Positions 17,594 through 26,049 of a stretch of DNA of 64,000 nucleotides are shown here, one piece after another. The stretch comes from Anaerolineae bacterium (lineage in GTDB: Bacteria; Chloroflexota; Anaerolineae; 4572-78; J111). The stretch covers positions 1 to 64,000 of the forward strand of contig JAKLJP010000014.1 of the NCBI GenBank assembly GCA_023151115.1. Reading direction: 5' to 3'. The notes below the pieces were generated by a model. The model worked only from the letters and a program-made list of their open reading frames with translations, ran no database searches and was not told where the DNA came from. The position numbers and the translations under genes were made by a program. Position 1 is the first letter of the stretch; the number at the start of each line of letters is the position of its first letter.

Positions 17594-18007
17594 TTATTCG
17601 ATAATTTCAGAACTGCTGGTAATCCTCACTGTCGGTTTGAGCGTGTTGATGACCGAGCAGTATTTCTCCTCCGAGAGTTGAATCGCCCGGTTCAACTTGT
17701 TAGGATTGACCGCCCCTTTAACCTTGTAGTGGAGATGAATACAGGTGAAAGCATAAGGCGGCTCCGGCAGTTGCTCGCCGGTGCAGATAACTTCCAAATC
17801 GTCCAATGGCTCGCGTTGTTTGGTCAGAATATCAACCACATCATAGGTGGAACACGAAGCGGCAGCCAGCAGCAGCAAGTCAGAAGGCTTCACCCCGGTC
17901 CATTCCGGCTGGCGTTGGCGCGACCAGCCAATATTCAGCGGACGTCCATTGGAGTCAGTCCCGCTCATAAAAGTTGATTCAATCCATTTGATAGTAACAG
18001 TACCCAT
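17594..18007 (-). CDS. OsmC/Ohr-family protein
   Basis: 137 residues, the usual OsmC length. The two conserved cysteines are Cys52 (AAASCSTYDVVDIL) and Cys117 (EEKYCSVINTL), giving thiol peroxidase activity in characterised members. AAAGGA lies upstream of the ATG ending at 18007. It is divergent from the PocR regulator and shares its upstream region, which holds TGACA-N2-TGTCA palindromes. OsmC-like proteins often accompany YeeE/YedE sulfur transporters, so a role in handling sulfane sulfur or organic hydroperoxides is possible. That role is inference. Confidence 0.85.
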   Translation of the reverse strand: MGTVTIKWIESTFMSGTDSNGRPLNIGWSRQRQPEWTGVKPSDLLLLAAASCSTYDVVDILTKQREPLDDLEVICTGEQLPEPPYAFTCIHLHYKVKGAVNPNKLNRAIQLSEEKYCSVINTLKPTVRITSSSEIIE

Positions 18008-18076
18008 TGTTGAATTTCCTTTAATTGTGAAAATTGTAATTAGTTATATTATGGCGCTTCCAGGGAGGATTGATAG

Positions 18077-18196
18077 TGACAAGTGTCATCAAAATTTGAG
18101 AGGGTTGTAATTTATTCTGCATTATCCGCATTATCCGCATTTGATGCGGATAATGCGGATAATGACATCTATCACCGCAAACAATGACAGATGTCA
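18077..18196. promoter_or_regulatory. Divergent control region with TGACA-N2-TGTCA operators and a 21-bp palindrome
   Basis: TGACAAGTGTCA (18077-18088) and TGACAGATGTCA (18185-18196) are 5-2-5 palindromes; a third, imperfect site TGACATCTATCA is at 18163-18174, 22 bases before the last. Between them CATTATCCGCATTATCCGCA plus T (18120-18140) pairs perfectly with 18144-18164 around a 3-base loop. The region separates the divergent OsmC and PocR-regulator genes. It is the likely operator of the sulfur island; the binding protein is not known. Confidence 0.5.
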
Positions 18197-18265
18197 CTGT
18201 TTAGTTAATCTAATCTGAGTTATGCTGAAAATAAAGTTACTTTTTTCACAAGAGGGGGATAGGGT

Positions 18266-19021
18266 ATGACTGAAATGTTGACGGCCAAAGAGATGCAAGG
18301 TTTGCTCCAGGTAGACCGCTCTACCATTTATCGTATGGCTGAGGCGGGGCGACTGCCGGCAATCAAAGTGGGTAAACAGTGGCGTTTTCCTCATGAACGA
18401 GTCGAAAAGTGGCTCAAAAACCGGGTTGACGCCCCGGCAGCGCCGGTGGAAACCAACAGGGCGAATGCTTCTTTAGCCGCTCTGCTGCCCCTTGACTGTG
18501 TTCAATTAATCCAGGATGCTTTTGCCGAAAACCTGGGAGTGATGCTGGTTATTACCGATTTGGCCGGTCAACCGATTACCCAGGTCAGCAATCCCAGCCC
18601 GATTTACGAACTGCTCACCGAAACAGCCAGCGGCCATACCTTGTGCCAGGAACAGTGGCAGCATTTGAGCCAGATGCCTTCTCTGGAACCCCGCTTTATG
18701 CCGGGTTGGGGCGGCCTGCTGTGCGCCCGCGCCCTGGTTCGCCTGGGCAGCGAATTAAAAGGCGCGGTGATTGCTTTTGGCGTTGCCCCCCAAAACTGGC
18801 CGCCCTCCCCCGCCAGCCTGGAAGAATTAGCCCGGTCACTTCAGCTTGCGCCGGAGAAATTGCAGCAGGCTTTTGACGGGGTGGTTAGCTTGACCGCCGC
18901 CCAACAAAAGCAGGTTTTGCTCACCACCCAACGTATCGCCGATATTCTGGCCCATATTGTCAGCGAGCGCTGTTCTTTTTTAGACCGGCTTGATACGATT
19001 GCTAAGCTCAGCACTTTTTAA
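18266..19021 (+). CDS. Excisionase-type HTH regulator with PocR sensory domain
   Basis: 251 residues. Residues 4-52 are a helix-turn-helix of the excisionase/MerR-like type (TAKEMQGLLQVDRSTIYRMA, GKQWRF). Residues about 73-235 match PocR sensor domains: LGVMLVITDLAGQPITQVSN, Cys127 in SGHTLCQEQW, Cys153 in GGLLCARALV. PocR domains bind small ligands, and the cysteines could hold a redox or metal site. GAGGGG precedes the ATG. It is the first plus-strand gene of the sulfur island and the obvious candidate to read the upstream palindromes. The effector is unknown. Confidence 0.8.
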   Translation: MTEMLTAKEMQGLLQVDRSTIYRMAEAGRLPAIKVGKQWRFPHERVEKWLKNRVDAPAAPVETNRANASLAALLPLDCVQLIQDAFAENLGVMLVITDLAGQPITQVSNPSPIYELLTETASGHTLCQEQWQHLSQMPSLEPRFMPGWGGLLCARALVRLGSELKGAVIAFGVAPQNWPPSPASLEELARSLQLAPEKLQQAFDGVVSLTAAQQKQVLLTTQRIADILAHIVSERCSFLDRLDTIAKLSTF

Positions 19022-19025
19022 ACAT

Positions 19026-19090
19026 TACGGCCACCACCCCACCCTGGCCCCCGCTGGCGCGCCGTAGCGGGGGAGGGGCTAGGGGAGGGG
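19026..19090. repeat. G/C-rich heptamer-phased hairpin
   Basis: CACCCCACCCTGGCCCCCGC plus T pairs with AGCGGGGGAGGGGCTAGGGG around GGCGCGCCGT; arms show a period of seven. It lies between the regulator and the triheme cytochrome gene and may limit read-through. Confidence 0.55.
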
Positions 19091-19116
19091 TATTTACCGC
19101 AGGAGGAAAACTTGAT

Positions 19117-20073
19117 ATGAAACACGCTGATCGGTGGTTTCTCTACGCAATGATAGGCGGCGTGATCCTGTTGCTGGGGGCGATGATGGTTGTGTCCGCC
19201 CAACCGGTTTCGGCCCAGTGCGGCACGTCGGCCTCATCCTGCAAAAACTGTCACGAAACGCAAGGCAAGTTGTCGGTAGCCAATAACGGCGACTGGCACA
19301 AAGCCCACGCGTTTGGCGACTTTTGCGAGTTTTGCCACGCCGGCAATGTCCAGGCCACGGCCCAGGACGAAGCCCACATCGGCATGGTCGCTCCTCTGGG
19401 TGATGTCAAAGCCAGTTGCCAGGGCTGTCATCCCGACGATTATGACCCCTTAGCCCAGACCTATGCCTCGGCCCTGGGTGTTGATTTGTTGGCGGGTGGC
19501 GGTGGCAGCGCCAATCCCCCAGCCGATAGCGCTGCAAGCGGCGATAGTAGCTGCGCAACCGGCACGACAGCCGTGAGTGCGCCCCTCGGCGGCGAGGAGA
19601 TTGACTTCAACCTGCTCTACGCCGAAGCGACCACGCCCCCACCTTTGATCTCAAACTGGGGTAATGTCATCCTGGGGCTGATGATTCTTGGCATCGTAGG
19701 GGCCTTTTTTGTCACTGCCTGGAGCTGGGAAAATTGGGGACAGAAAGTGGCCGGCTGGATTAATAAAAACGTCAATCCTATTCCCCAAGCTATGGCCGCT
19801 GCTGCGGTTCGCAGCGAAGGCGGGCTGGCGGTGGCCGATCCGGCCCAGATGGAAGCGCTGCTGGCCCAAAAGCCGGAACTCCAAAAGCTATTACCCCGGC
19901 TGGTGAAGTTGCCCCCGGAAACGTTAACAGCTCTGGATAAGCTCCTGTCCAACCCGGAACGGGGCAGCGAAATCCTGACCGCCATCAGTCAAGTTGATAC
20001 CGAAGTGATTGCCACCCTGCGCCAGCTTGGGGCAAAGGATTGGGGTTTGTTGAAAGCGTTATTTAAGGAGTAA
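19117..20073 (+). CDS. Membrane-bound triheme cytochrome c
   Basis: 318 residues. A signal/anchor helix (about 9-33) precedes three CxxCH sites: CKNCH (42-46), CEFCH (70-74), CQGCH (101-105), with extra His residues nearby (His61, His64) that could be distal ligands. A Ser/Gly-rich linker, a second membrane helix (about 176-200) and a roughly 115-residue helical C-terminal part follow. AGGAGG precedes the ATG. Position ahead of the sulfur transporters and Mo oxidoreductase suggests an electron-transfer partner at the outer face. The stop codon lies in the first heptamer of the next repeat. Not assigned to a named family. Confidence 0.75.
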   Translation: MKHADRWFLYAMIGGVILLLGAMMVVSAQPVSAQCGTSASSCKNCHETQGKLSVANNGDWHKAHAFGDFCEFCHAGNVQATAQDEAHIGMVAPLGDVKASCQGCHPDDYDPLAQTYASALGVDLLAGGGGSANPPADSAASGDSSCATGTTAVSAPLGGEEIDFNLLYAEATTPPPLISNWGNVILGLMILGIVGAFFVTAWSWENWGQKVAGWINKNVNPIPQAMAAAAVRSEGGLAVADPAQMEALLAQKPELQKLLPRLVKLPPETLTALDKLLSNPERGSEILTAISQVDTEVIATLRQLGAKDWGLLKALFKE

Positions 20074-20165
20074 GGAGTAGGGAGTAAGAAGTAAGAAGTA
20101 AGAAGTAAGAAGTAAGAAGTAGAAGACCCCCTTACTACCTACTACCTACTGCCTACTACCTAACC
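20067..20165. repeat. Heptamer hairpin, unit GAAGTAA
   Basis: Eight left units (GGAGTAA, GGAGTAG, GGAGTAA, four of GAAGTAA, GAAGTAG; 20067-20122) face five inverse units (CTTACTA, CCTACTA, CCTACTG, CCTACTA, CCTAACC; 20131-20165). The first unit encodes the final Glu and stop of the triheme cytochrome. Confidence 0.85.
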
Positions 20166-20180
20166 ATCATCGAGGACACT

Positions 20181-20720
20181 ATGAACACAAACAATTTTGT
20201 CGCCTGGTTTCGTCAAGTCGAATGGTCGCCCTACCTGACCGGGGCGATGTTGGGCATGTTAGCCATTTTTACTCTGCTCTTCACCGGCCTGCTCTTTGGG
20301 GCCTCGGGCGCGTTTGAAAACCTGGCCGGCTCGATTATGCAGGTGGTTGCGCCCGCTGTGGCCGAAAATACCTACTGGCGCTTTGTGATGACTCCCGGCA
20401 TCACCTGGGGCGTGGTCATGGCGGTGGGAATCATCATCGGCGCGTTTATTGCCGCGGTTACCTCCGGCGATTTCAAACTGCGCTGGATTTCCGATGAGCA
20501 GTGGGTGCAGGTGTTTGGCTCGGCCCATTGGAAACGTTGGCTGGCTCTCTTCTTCGGAGCGATCTTGTTGGAATACGGGGCCGGTATCGCCGGGGGCTGC
20601 ACCAGCGGCCTGGCTATCTCCGGCGGGGTGCAGTTGGCCCCGGCAGCTTTTATCTTTATGGCCGGGATGTTTATCTCCGGCATCATCGTCGCCAAAATTC
20701 TCTACGGAAAGAGGTATTAA
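20181..20720 (+). CDS. YeeE/YedE-family sulfur transporter subunit A
   Basis: 179 residues with four to five membrane helices. The cysteine-bearing signature is GAGIAGGCTSGLAISGGVQL (about 132-151). YeeE/YedE (TsuA-type) proteins carry thiosulfate or related sulfur species across the membrane through conserved cysteines. It lies three bases upstream of a second family member, so the pair probably forms one transporter from two half-length subunits. Its position before a PhsA-like enzyme suggests it supplies or removes the enzyme's sulfur substrate. Confidence 0.85.
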   Translation: MNTNNFVAWFRQVEWSPYLTGAMLGMLAIFTLLFTGLLFGASGAFENLAGSIMQVVAPAVAENTYWRFVMTPGITWGVVMAVGIIIGAFIAAVTSGDFKLRWISDEQWVQVFGSAHWKRWLALFFGAILLEYGAGIAGGCTSGLAISGGVQLAPAAFIFMAGMFISGIIVAKILYGKRY

Positions 20721-20723
20721 GCT

Positions 20724-21278
20724 ATGAGTTTCAGCGCCGCCTTGATTGTGGGTATCTTTTTTGGTTTTATTTTGCAAAAGGTTGGCTTCACCCGCTACAG
20801 CAAAATTGTCAACGTCTACCGCTTCACCGATTTGAGCGTGCTCAAGTTTATGCTCACGGCTATCGTAGTCGGCTCGGTCGGCATCTACCTGATGCGCGAC
20901 TTGGGCCTGGTCAATTTGACCGGCAGCACCCCGACCTATCTGGTCGGCAATTTTGTTGGCGCGCTGTTGTTTGGAGCAGGTATGGCTCTGGCCGGCTTTT
21001 GTCCCGGCACCTGTTTCGCCGGAATTGGCCGGGGCAATCTGGATTATCTCATTCCCGGTGTACTCGGCTTCCTAACCGGGGCCATTCTTTTTGGTGTAAC
21101 CTATGCCCAGGTTTTTCCGGTGATTTCCGCCATTGCCAACTACGGCGTCACCTATATGCCCGACATGTTCAAAGTTAACCACTGGCTGCTGATTGCTTTT
21201 CTGGCTCTGTTCTCAGGCTACCTGTTTTATATTTTAGCCAAAAAAGGCGAGCCGAGGCCGGATAATGTTAAAGCTTAG
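20724..21278 (+). CDS. YeeE/YedE-family sulfur transporter subunit B
   Basis: 184 residues, about five membrane helices. The signature is ALAGFCPGTCFAGIGRGN (about 90-107) with two cysteines, and FGFILQKVGFTRYSKI at the N-terminus. Together with subunit A it equals a full-length YeeE/YedE. The start ATG follows the preceding stop by three bases, indicating coupled translation. Substrate (thiosulfate, sulfite or polysulfide) cannot be told from sequence. Confidence 0.85.
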   Translation: MSFSAALIVGIFFGFILQKVGFTRYSKIVNVYRFTDLSVLKFMLTAIVVGSVGIYLMRDLGLVNLTGSTPTYLVGNFVGALLFGAGMALAGFCPGTCFAGIGRGNLDYLIPGVLGFLTGAILFGVTYAQVFPVISAIANYGVTYMPDMFKVNHWLLIAFLALFSGYLFYILAKKGEPRPDNVKA

Positions 21279-21283
21279 TGCAG

Positions 21284-21364
21284 CAGGAGATTAGCGAATA
21301 CAGGAGATTAGAGATTGGAGATTAATAGTTGCCAATCTCCAATCTCTAATCTCCAATCTCTCCA
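21284..21364. repeat. Heptamer hairpin, unit GATTAGA/GATTGGA
   Basis: Left arm CAGGAGATTAGAGATTGGAG (from 21301, with a degenerate start at 21284) and inverse CCAATCTCCAATCTCTAATC onwards (21332-21363). It lies between the transporter pair and the Mo oxidoreductase gene. Confidence 0.75.
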
Positions 21365-21377
21365 CCGGAGTCAACCT

Positions 21378-23606
21378 ATGACGACCCAAAGAAAGCCTTT
21401 ACAACAACTCTCTCGCCGCCAATTTCTGGGGTTGGGCGCGGGGGTGATGGCCGGAACGGCGGCCCTGAGCGGACTGGATGTGATCAACCTTTTGCCTGCC
21501 GGCAACGATGCGCCAGCCGTCCCTCGCACCGACTACTACCCGCCGACCCAGTTCGACCGCGAAGTTTTTACGCTGTGCGAGCAGTGTGTCTGGCGCTGCG
21601 GGGTGCGGGCCAAAGTGAAGGATGGCCGAGTGTACAAATTGGAAGGCAACAGCTTTCATCCCCACTCGCGGGGCATGCTCTGTCCGCGCGGCCAGGCCGG
21701 CGTCGCCACGTTGTACGATCCTGACCGGCTGCAATATCCGCTCATTCGCAAGGGCGGGCGTGGTGAAGGCAAATGGGCCAGGGCCAGTTGGGAAGAAGCC
21801 CTGGATTATGTGGCCGCCCGCATGCTCGAAATTAAAGAGCGCTACGGCCCGGAAGCGATGATTTTCAGCTCAACCCACAACCTGGTGCAGGTGCAGTTTG
21901 AAAACCTGCTCAAAGCCTATGGCTCGCCCAACTACGGCACGCAGCGCTCGCTCTGCTTCAATGCCATGATTACGGCCAATTTAATGACCTTTGGCCTGGA
22001 AGAGCCGGGCCGCGACTACAGCCAGACCCAATATATCATCTACACCGGCCGCAATGTCCTCGATGCCATCTCCAACTCCGAAGCTCAGGATTTGGTGGCC
22101 GCCATCCAGCGCGGGGCCAAAGTGGTCGTGCTCGACCCGCGCTTCACCAAAACGGCGGCCAAAGCCAGCGAGTGGCTGCCGGTCAAACCTGGCGCCGACC
22201 TGGCTTTTCATCTGGCTTTGATCCAGACCATCATTGCCGAGGGGCTGTACGATAAAGAATTTATAGACAAGTACACCGTTGGTTTTGAACAGGTCAAAGC
22301 GGCGACCCAGGGTTACACACCCGAATGGGCCGCCAGCAAATGCGAAATCCCCGCCGAAACCATCCGCCGTATTGCCCGCGAATTTGCCCTGGCCGCGCCG
22401 CAGGCGTTTGCCCATCCCAATTGGCGCACCAGCAACTTTCTTAACTCCTTCCAAACGGAACGAGCGATTGCGGTGCTGAACGGATTGGTCGGCAGTTGGG
22501 CCAGGCCGGGCAGTTTGCAGCCCGCCGCCGGCGAGGAAGGCGGAATCAAGCTTGGCGCGATTCCTCAGCCGGCCTATCCTCGCGTCAGCGCCCTGCGGCT
22601 CGACGGTGTGCCCTGGAAGTACCCGCTGGTGCCGCTCAAACTGGGCGTCTTTCAGGAAATCCGCGACAACATCCTGACCGGCCAGCCTTACCAAGCGCAC
22701 GGCTGGTTTATTGCCCGCCAGAACCCGGTCAACTCCCTGCCGGAGCGCCGCAAAACCATCGAAGCCTTTAGCAAGTTGGATTTCATTGTCACTATTGATA
22801 TTGGCATGAACGATACCGCCTGGTTCAGCGATGTGGTTCTGCCCGAAGCCAGCTACCTGGAACGGTACGACCCATTAGCTGTGGTGGATGGCGCGGTTTT
22901 CCTGCGCCAGCCGGTGGTCGAGCCGCTGGGTGAAAGCAAATCGGCCCTGTGGATCTACAAGGAACTGGGGACGCGCCTGGGCCTGGGCGATTACTTCCAG
23001 TACAAAGATGAAGAGGATTACCTGCGCCAGCAGCTTGCGCCGCTCGGCATCACCCTGGAAGAATTGAAAGAAAAGGGCTACTACCGCCCGCCGCTTGAAG
23101 AGGCTCAGGTGGAAAAAGAACCTACCTTCAACACGCCCAGCGGCAAAATGGAACTGGCTTCCGACACTCTGGCCAAAAGCGGCTTTTCGCCCGTGCCGGT
23201 CTGGGAAGAGCCGGTCACCAATGAGCCGGGCACGTTTTTCCTGCTGACCGGCAAAGTGGCGCAGCACACTCAGTTTGCCACCCACAACAACAAACTGCTA
23301 CACGAGCGGGTCCCGACCAACCCGCTGTGGCTCAACCCCCAACCGGCGGCGCAACTGGGCATTGCCGATGGCGATGAAATCTGGGTGGAAAGCGCCGGCG
23401 GGCGGGTCAAAACGGTGGCCCACGTAACCGAAAAAATCCGGCCCGACTGCGTCTATATGACCCCCGGTTTCGGCCATGTCAGCAAGGGCCTGACCACCGC
23501 CTACGGCCAGGGGGCCAGCGACAGCGACTTGCACCTGACCTTCACCGACCCGGTTAGCGGCTCGCAGGCGTTGTCACAGACCACTGTGAAGGTAGAGAAA
23601 GCATAA
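21378..23606 (+). CDS. Molybdopterin oxidoreductase catalytic subunit (PhsA/PsrA-like)
   Basis: 742 residues from the ATG at 21378 (GGAG upstream; the upstream extension is repeat sequence). A twin-arginine signal SRRQFLGLGAG (12-22) marks Tat export. A [4Fe-4S] site is formed by Cys67, Cys70, Cys74 (LCEQCVWRCG) and Cys102 (MLCPRGQ). Cys193 (RSLCFNAM) is the probable Mo ligand. The C-terminal molydopterin-binding part has WLNPQPAAQLGIADGDEIWV. With the following 4x[4Fe-4S] and NrfD genes it forms a PhsABC/PsrABC-type complex facing the outside and reducing thiosulfate, polysulfide or tetrathionate, or running as an oxidase. Direction and substrate are not decided by sequence. Confidence 0.85.
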   Translation: MTTQRKPLQQLSRRQFLGLGAGVMAGTAALSGLDVINLLPAGNDAPAVPRTDYYPPTQFDREVFTLCEQCVWRCGVRAKVKDGRVYKLEGNSFHPHSRGMLCPRGQAGVATLYDPDRLQYPLIRKGGRGEGKWARASWEEALDYVAARMLEIKERYGPEAMIFSSTHNLVQVQFENLLKAYGSPNYGTQRSLCFNAMITANLMTFGLEEPGRDYSQTQYIIYTGRNVLDAISNSEAQDLVAAIQRGAKVVVLDPRFTKTAAKASEWLPVKPGADLAFHLALIQTIIAEGLYDKEFIDKYTVGFEQVKAATQGYTPEWAASKCEIPAETIRRIAREFALAAPQAFAHPNWRTSNFLNSFQTERAIAVLNGLVGSWARPGSLQPAAGEEGGIKLGAIPQPAYPRVSALRLDGVPWKYPLVPLKLGVFQEIRDNILTGQPYQAHGWFIARQNPVNSLPERRKTIEAFSKLDFIVTIDIGMNDTAWFSDVVLPEASYLERYDPLAVVDGAVFLRQPVVEPLGESKSALWIYKELGTRLGLGDYFQYKDEEDYLRQQLAPLGITLEELKEKGYYRPPLEEAQVEKEPTFNTPSGKMELASDTLAKSGFSPVPVWEEPVTNEPGTFFLLTGKVAQHTQFATHNNKLLHERVPTNPLWLNPQPAAQLGIADGDEIWVESAGGRVKTVAHVTEKIRPDCVYMTPGFGHVSKGLTTAYGQGASDSDLHLTFTDPVSGSQALSQTTVKVEKA

Positions 23607-23650
23607 GCGAATGGCGAATGGCGAATCTGTATTCGCCATTCGCCATTCGC
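23607..23650. repeat. Perfect heptamer hairpin, unit GCGAATG
   Basis: GCGAATGGCGAATGGCGAAT (23607-23626), loop CTGT, and the exact inverse (23631-23650). The array starts directly after the TAA of the Mo oxidoreductase gene. Confidence 0.9.
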
Positions 23651-23670
23651 TAACTCGATGGAGACGATTT

Positions 23671-24240
23671 ATGAGCGATAACAACCCCACCTCCCGTCCA
23701 CGCCGCTGGGTTTTTGTAATGGAGCCGGACCGCTGCATCAACTGCGAAGCCTGCATGATTTCCTGCTCGCTGGAAAACGAGGTTCCCCTGGGCATGCATC
23801 GCAACTGGATCAACAAAATTGAGCGGGGCGTTTTTCCTGATCTCAGCAGCACCTTCCTGCCGGAAAACTGCCAGCACTGCGCCAATCCCCCCTGCGAGCG
23901 GGTCTGTCCCACCGGGGCCACCTACCGCCGCGAAGATGGTTTGGTGCTGATTGATTACGATAAGTGCATTGGCTGTAAATATTGCATGATGGCCTGTCCG
24001 TATGACGCCCGCTACGTCAATGAGGAAAAAGCAGCGGTGGATAAATGCACCTTCTGTGTCCACCGGCTGGATCAGGGCTTGCCCCCGGCCTGTGTCGAAA
24101 CCTGCGTCGGCAACGCCCGCCATTTTGGCGACCTGAACGATCCAAACAGCGAGGTCTCGAAACTGTTGGCCACCCACGAAACCTATCGGCTGTACGAAGA
24201 AGCCGGCACCGAACCGGCGATTTATTACATCCGCAGCTAA
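23671..24240 (+). CDS. Four-cluster ferredoxin-like electron transfer subunit (PhsB/PsrB-like)
   Basis: 189 residues from the ATG at 23671 (GATGGAG upstream). Four cysteine groups for [4Fe-4S] clusters: CINCEACMISC, CQHCANPPCERVC, CIGCKYCMMAC and CTFCVHRLDQG with PACVETC. This is the DmsB/PsrB/NrfC family that passes electrons between the catalytic and membrane subunits. It has no signal peptide and would ride out with the Tat-exported catalytic subunit. It lies between the PhsA-like and NrfD-like genes, the standard gene order. Confidence 0.92.
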   Translation: MSDNNPTSRPRRWVFVMEPDRCINCEACMISCSLENEVPLGMHRNWINKIERGVFPDLSSTFLPENCQHCANPPCERVCPTGATYRREDGLVLIDYDKCIGCKYCMMACPYDARYVNEEKAAVDKCTFCVHRLDQGLPPACVETCVGNARHFGDLNDPNSEVSKLLATHETYRLYEEAGTEPAIYYIRS

Positions 24241-24244
24241 ATCA

Positions 24245-24300
24245 AAGTAGCAAGGTAGCAAAGTAGCAGAGAATGCTACCCTGATACCTTGTTACCTTGC
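24245..24300. repeat. Heptamer hairpin, unit GTAGCAA
   Basis: AAGTAGCAAGGTAGCAAAGT (from 24245) faces GCTACCCTGATACCTTGTTA onwards (24275-24300). Right arm ends at the SD of the NrfD gene. Confidence 0.75.
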
Positions 24301-24318
24301 CCGGAGGATTGTCAAATT

Positions 24319-25311
24319 ATGGAGCACAACGCTATCCACTTTCACTGGAATCTCCTGATTGCCTTTTACCTTTTCACCGCCGGAATCAGCGCCGGGGCCT
24401 TTTTTGTGTCGGGTCTGGCCACTTATCTGGGCGGAGAGCGATACAAACGCATCAGCCGGATTGGGGCTTTGTTGGCCCCCTGGCCGCTAAGCCTGGGGTT
24501 GGCGGCCCTCATCTTCGATTTGACCAAGCCGTTTCAATTCTGGTGGCTGTTCCTGACCGTCGAGTATACCTCGCCGATGTCTATTGGCAGTTGGCTGTTG
24601 ACCGGATTTTCACTGCTCTCGTTTGTCTATTTTGTCCTGTGGCTTCCCCGGCCCTGGCGCGACCTGCTGCGCCTGCCCCACAGCCTGTCCGAACTGACTA
24701 CCTGGAATACCTGGCGGCCGCTTGACCCATCAGAAGTTAATGTAGCCCGCCGCATCGTAGCCGCTGTTGGCGCGCCGCTGGCGATTGGCGTAGGAATGTA
24801 TACCGGGGTGCTGTTGGGGGCTATTCCGGCCCGGCCGCTGTGGAACACGCCGATGGTGGCCCAACTATTTTTGATGTCGGCGATGAGCAGCGGGGTGGCC
24901 ACCGTGCTGCTGGTTGCCTCGCTGATGCGCTCTCACCATTTGCACAGCGAGCGTCACTTTTTGGTCAGCTTCGACGCGATGCTGATTGTGTTGGAAATCT
25001 TTATGATTATTCCCTTTTTTCTGCACCAAACCCTCAGCACATGGAGCGCGTCCGGCAGTTTAAATCTGGTCATGGGCGGGCCGTATACCCTGGCTTTTTG
25101 GGGCGGCGTCATCCTGGTGGGGCTGCTTATCCCCCTGGCGATTGAAGGATTTGAGCTGTTCCCGGTCGTCTGGCAGGAGCACGCGGTCAAATACAGCCGA
25201 TTGTGGGGCGGGTTGAGCGCGGGCATGGTCCTTATCGGCGGGTTTGCCTTGCGGTATGTCTTTGTCTATGCCGGGCAGGTGTCCCATTTTCTGCCGCTTT
25301 ATGTCCGTTAG
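24319..25311 (+). CDS. NrfD/PsrC-family membrane subunit
   Basis: 330 residues with about eight membrane helices and no heme motifs, as in NrfD/PsrC quinone-binding anchors. Recognisable parts are the N-terminal HFHWNLLIAFYLFTAGISAG and GGERYKRISRIGALLAPWPL. Start ATG at 24319 is preceded by GGAGGA at about 12 bases; an upstream in-frame start would be within the repeat. It should bind menaquinone and connect the FeS subunit to the quinone pool. Last gene of the Mo-enzyme trio. Confidence 0.85.
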   Translation: MEHNAIHFHWNLLIAFYLFTAGISAGAFFVSGLATYLGGERYKRISRIGALLAPWPLSLGLAALIFDLTKPFQFWWLFLTVEYTSPMSIGSWLLTGFSLLSFVYFVLWLPRPWRDLLRLPHSLSELTTWNTWRPLDPSEVNVARRIVAAVGAPLAIGVGMYTGVLLGAIPARPLWNTPMVAQLFLMSAMSSGVATVLLVASLMRSHHLHSERHFLVSFDAMLIVLEIFMIIPFFLHQTLSTWSASGSLNLVMGGPYTLAFWGGVILVGLLIPLAIEGFELFPVVWQEHAVKYSRLWGGLSAGMVLIGGFALRYVFVYAGQVSHFLPLYVR

Positions 25312-25374
25312 TTTATGTTTGGACTGGCAAGATTGTGGTTGGATTGATGTTTTTGGACCTTCAGGAGTTGTCTT

Positions 25375-26049
25375 ATGAACAGACTAAAGCACCCGGTTAT
25401 TATTTTGATCTTAAGCCTTGTCATTGCAGCCTGCACTGAAACACCTGCGCCCGCTCCTCCACCCCCAACCGACACTCCAACTCAGGCCGCCGGAGTCTAT
25501 ATCCCCAATCTGGAAAAAGGCCAGGCTGCCTGGAATGAGGCCCAATGCTCGGCTTGTCATGGGCCGTTAGCTCTGGGCGGCATTGGCCCGCAATTGGCCT
25601 CAACCCAACTGACTTATGACCAGTTTGTCCATGTGGTGCGCACAGCCATCCCACCCAAACCAGCCTACTCCGTTGAGCAGCTACCCGATCAAGCTGTTTT
25701 TGATATTTATGCCTGGGTGCGCACGCAAGTGCCGCCCCCACAGGTGGCTATGCCCAATGTGGGTCCTGCTCCGGCCGCCGAAGAAACCGTCTCCTTAGAG
25801 GATATGCGCAGTATGACCATCTGGACCTGTCGAAGCTGCGATAGCTGTCACGGTGTTTTTGCTCAAGGTGGCCCGGATGGGCCGATGCTGGCCGGGATCA
25901 ACGATCCAGTAGACGAAGAACTGGCCCGCATGCGTCAAACGGCTGATAAAATCCCCGAACACAGCGCTACCCATATTTCCGATGAGATTTTTAAGAAGCT
26001 GTACGAATGGTTAAAAATGGGTTGTGTGAGAGACGAGTGTTATCAATGA
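25375..26049 (+). CDS. Diheme cytochrome c lipoprotein, paralog 1
   Basis: 224 residues. A lipobox ends at Cys20 (LVIAACTE), followed by a Pro/Thr linker. Two c-heme sites: CSACH (58-62) and CDSCH (155-159). Two similar half-domains share a Pro-rich RTAIPPKPA segment and a C-terminal EHSATH motif. The stop overlaps the ATG of paralog 2 (ATGA). As a lipid-anchored periplasmic-side cytochrome it probably links the bc-type complex downstream to a terminal acceptor. CAGGAG precedes the ATG. Confidence 0.85.
   Translation: MNRLKHPVIILILSLVIAACTETPAPAPPPPTDTPTQAAGVYIPNLEKGQAAWNEAQCSACHGPLALGGIGPQLASTQLTYDQFVHVVRTAIPPKPAYSVEQLPDQAVFDIYAWVRTQVPPPQVAMPNVGPAPAAEETVSLEDMRSMTIWTCRSCDSCHGVFAQGGPDGPMLAGINDPVDEELARMRQTADKIPEHSATHISDEIFKKLYEWLKMGCVRDECYQ

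Noticed and set aside
20067..20165. CRISPR-like short tandem repeats
   Set aside because: Units are seven bases with no spacers and an inverted arm; no cas genes are present.
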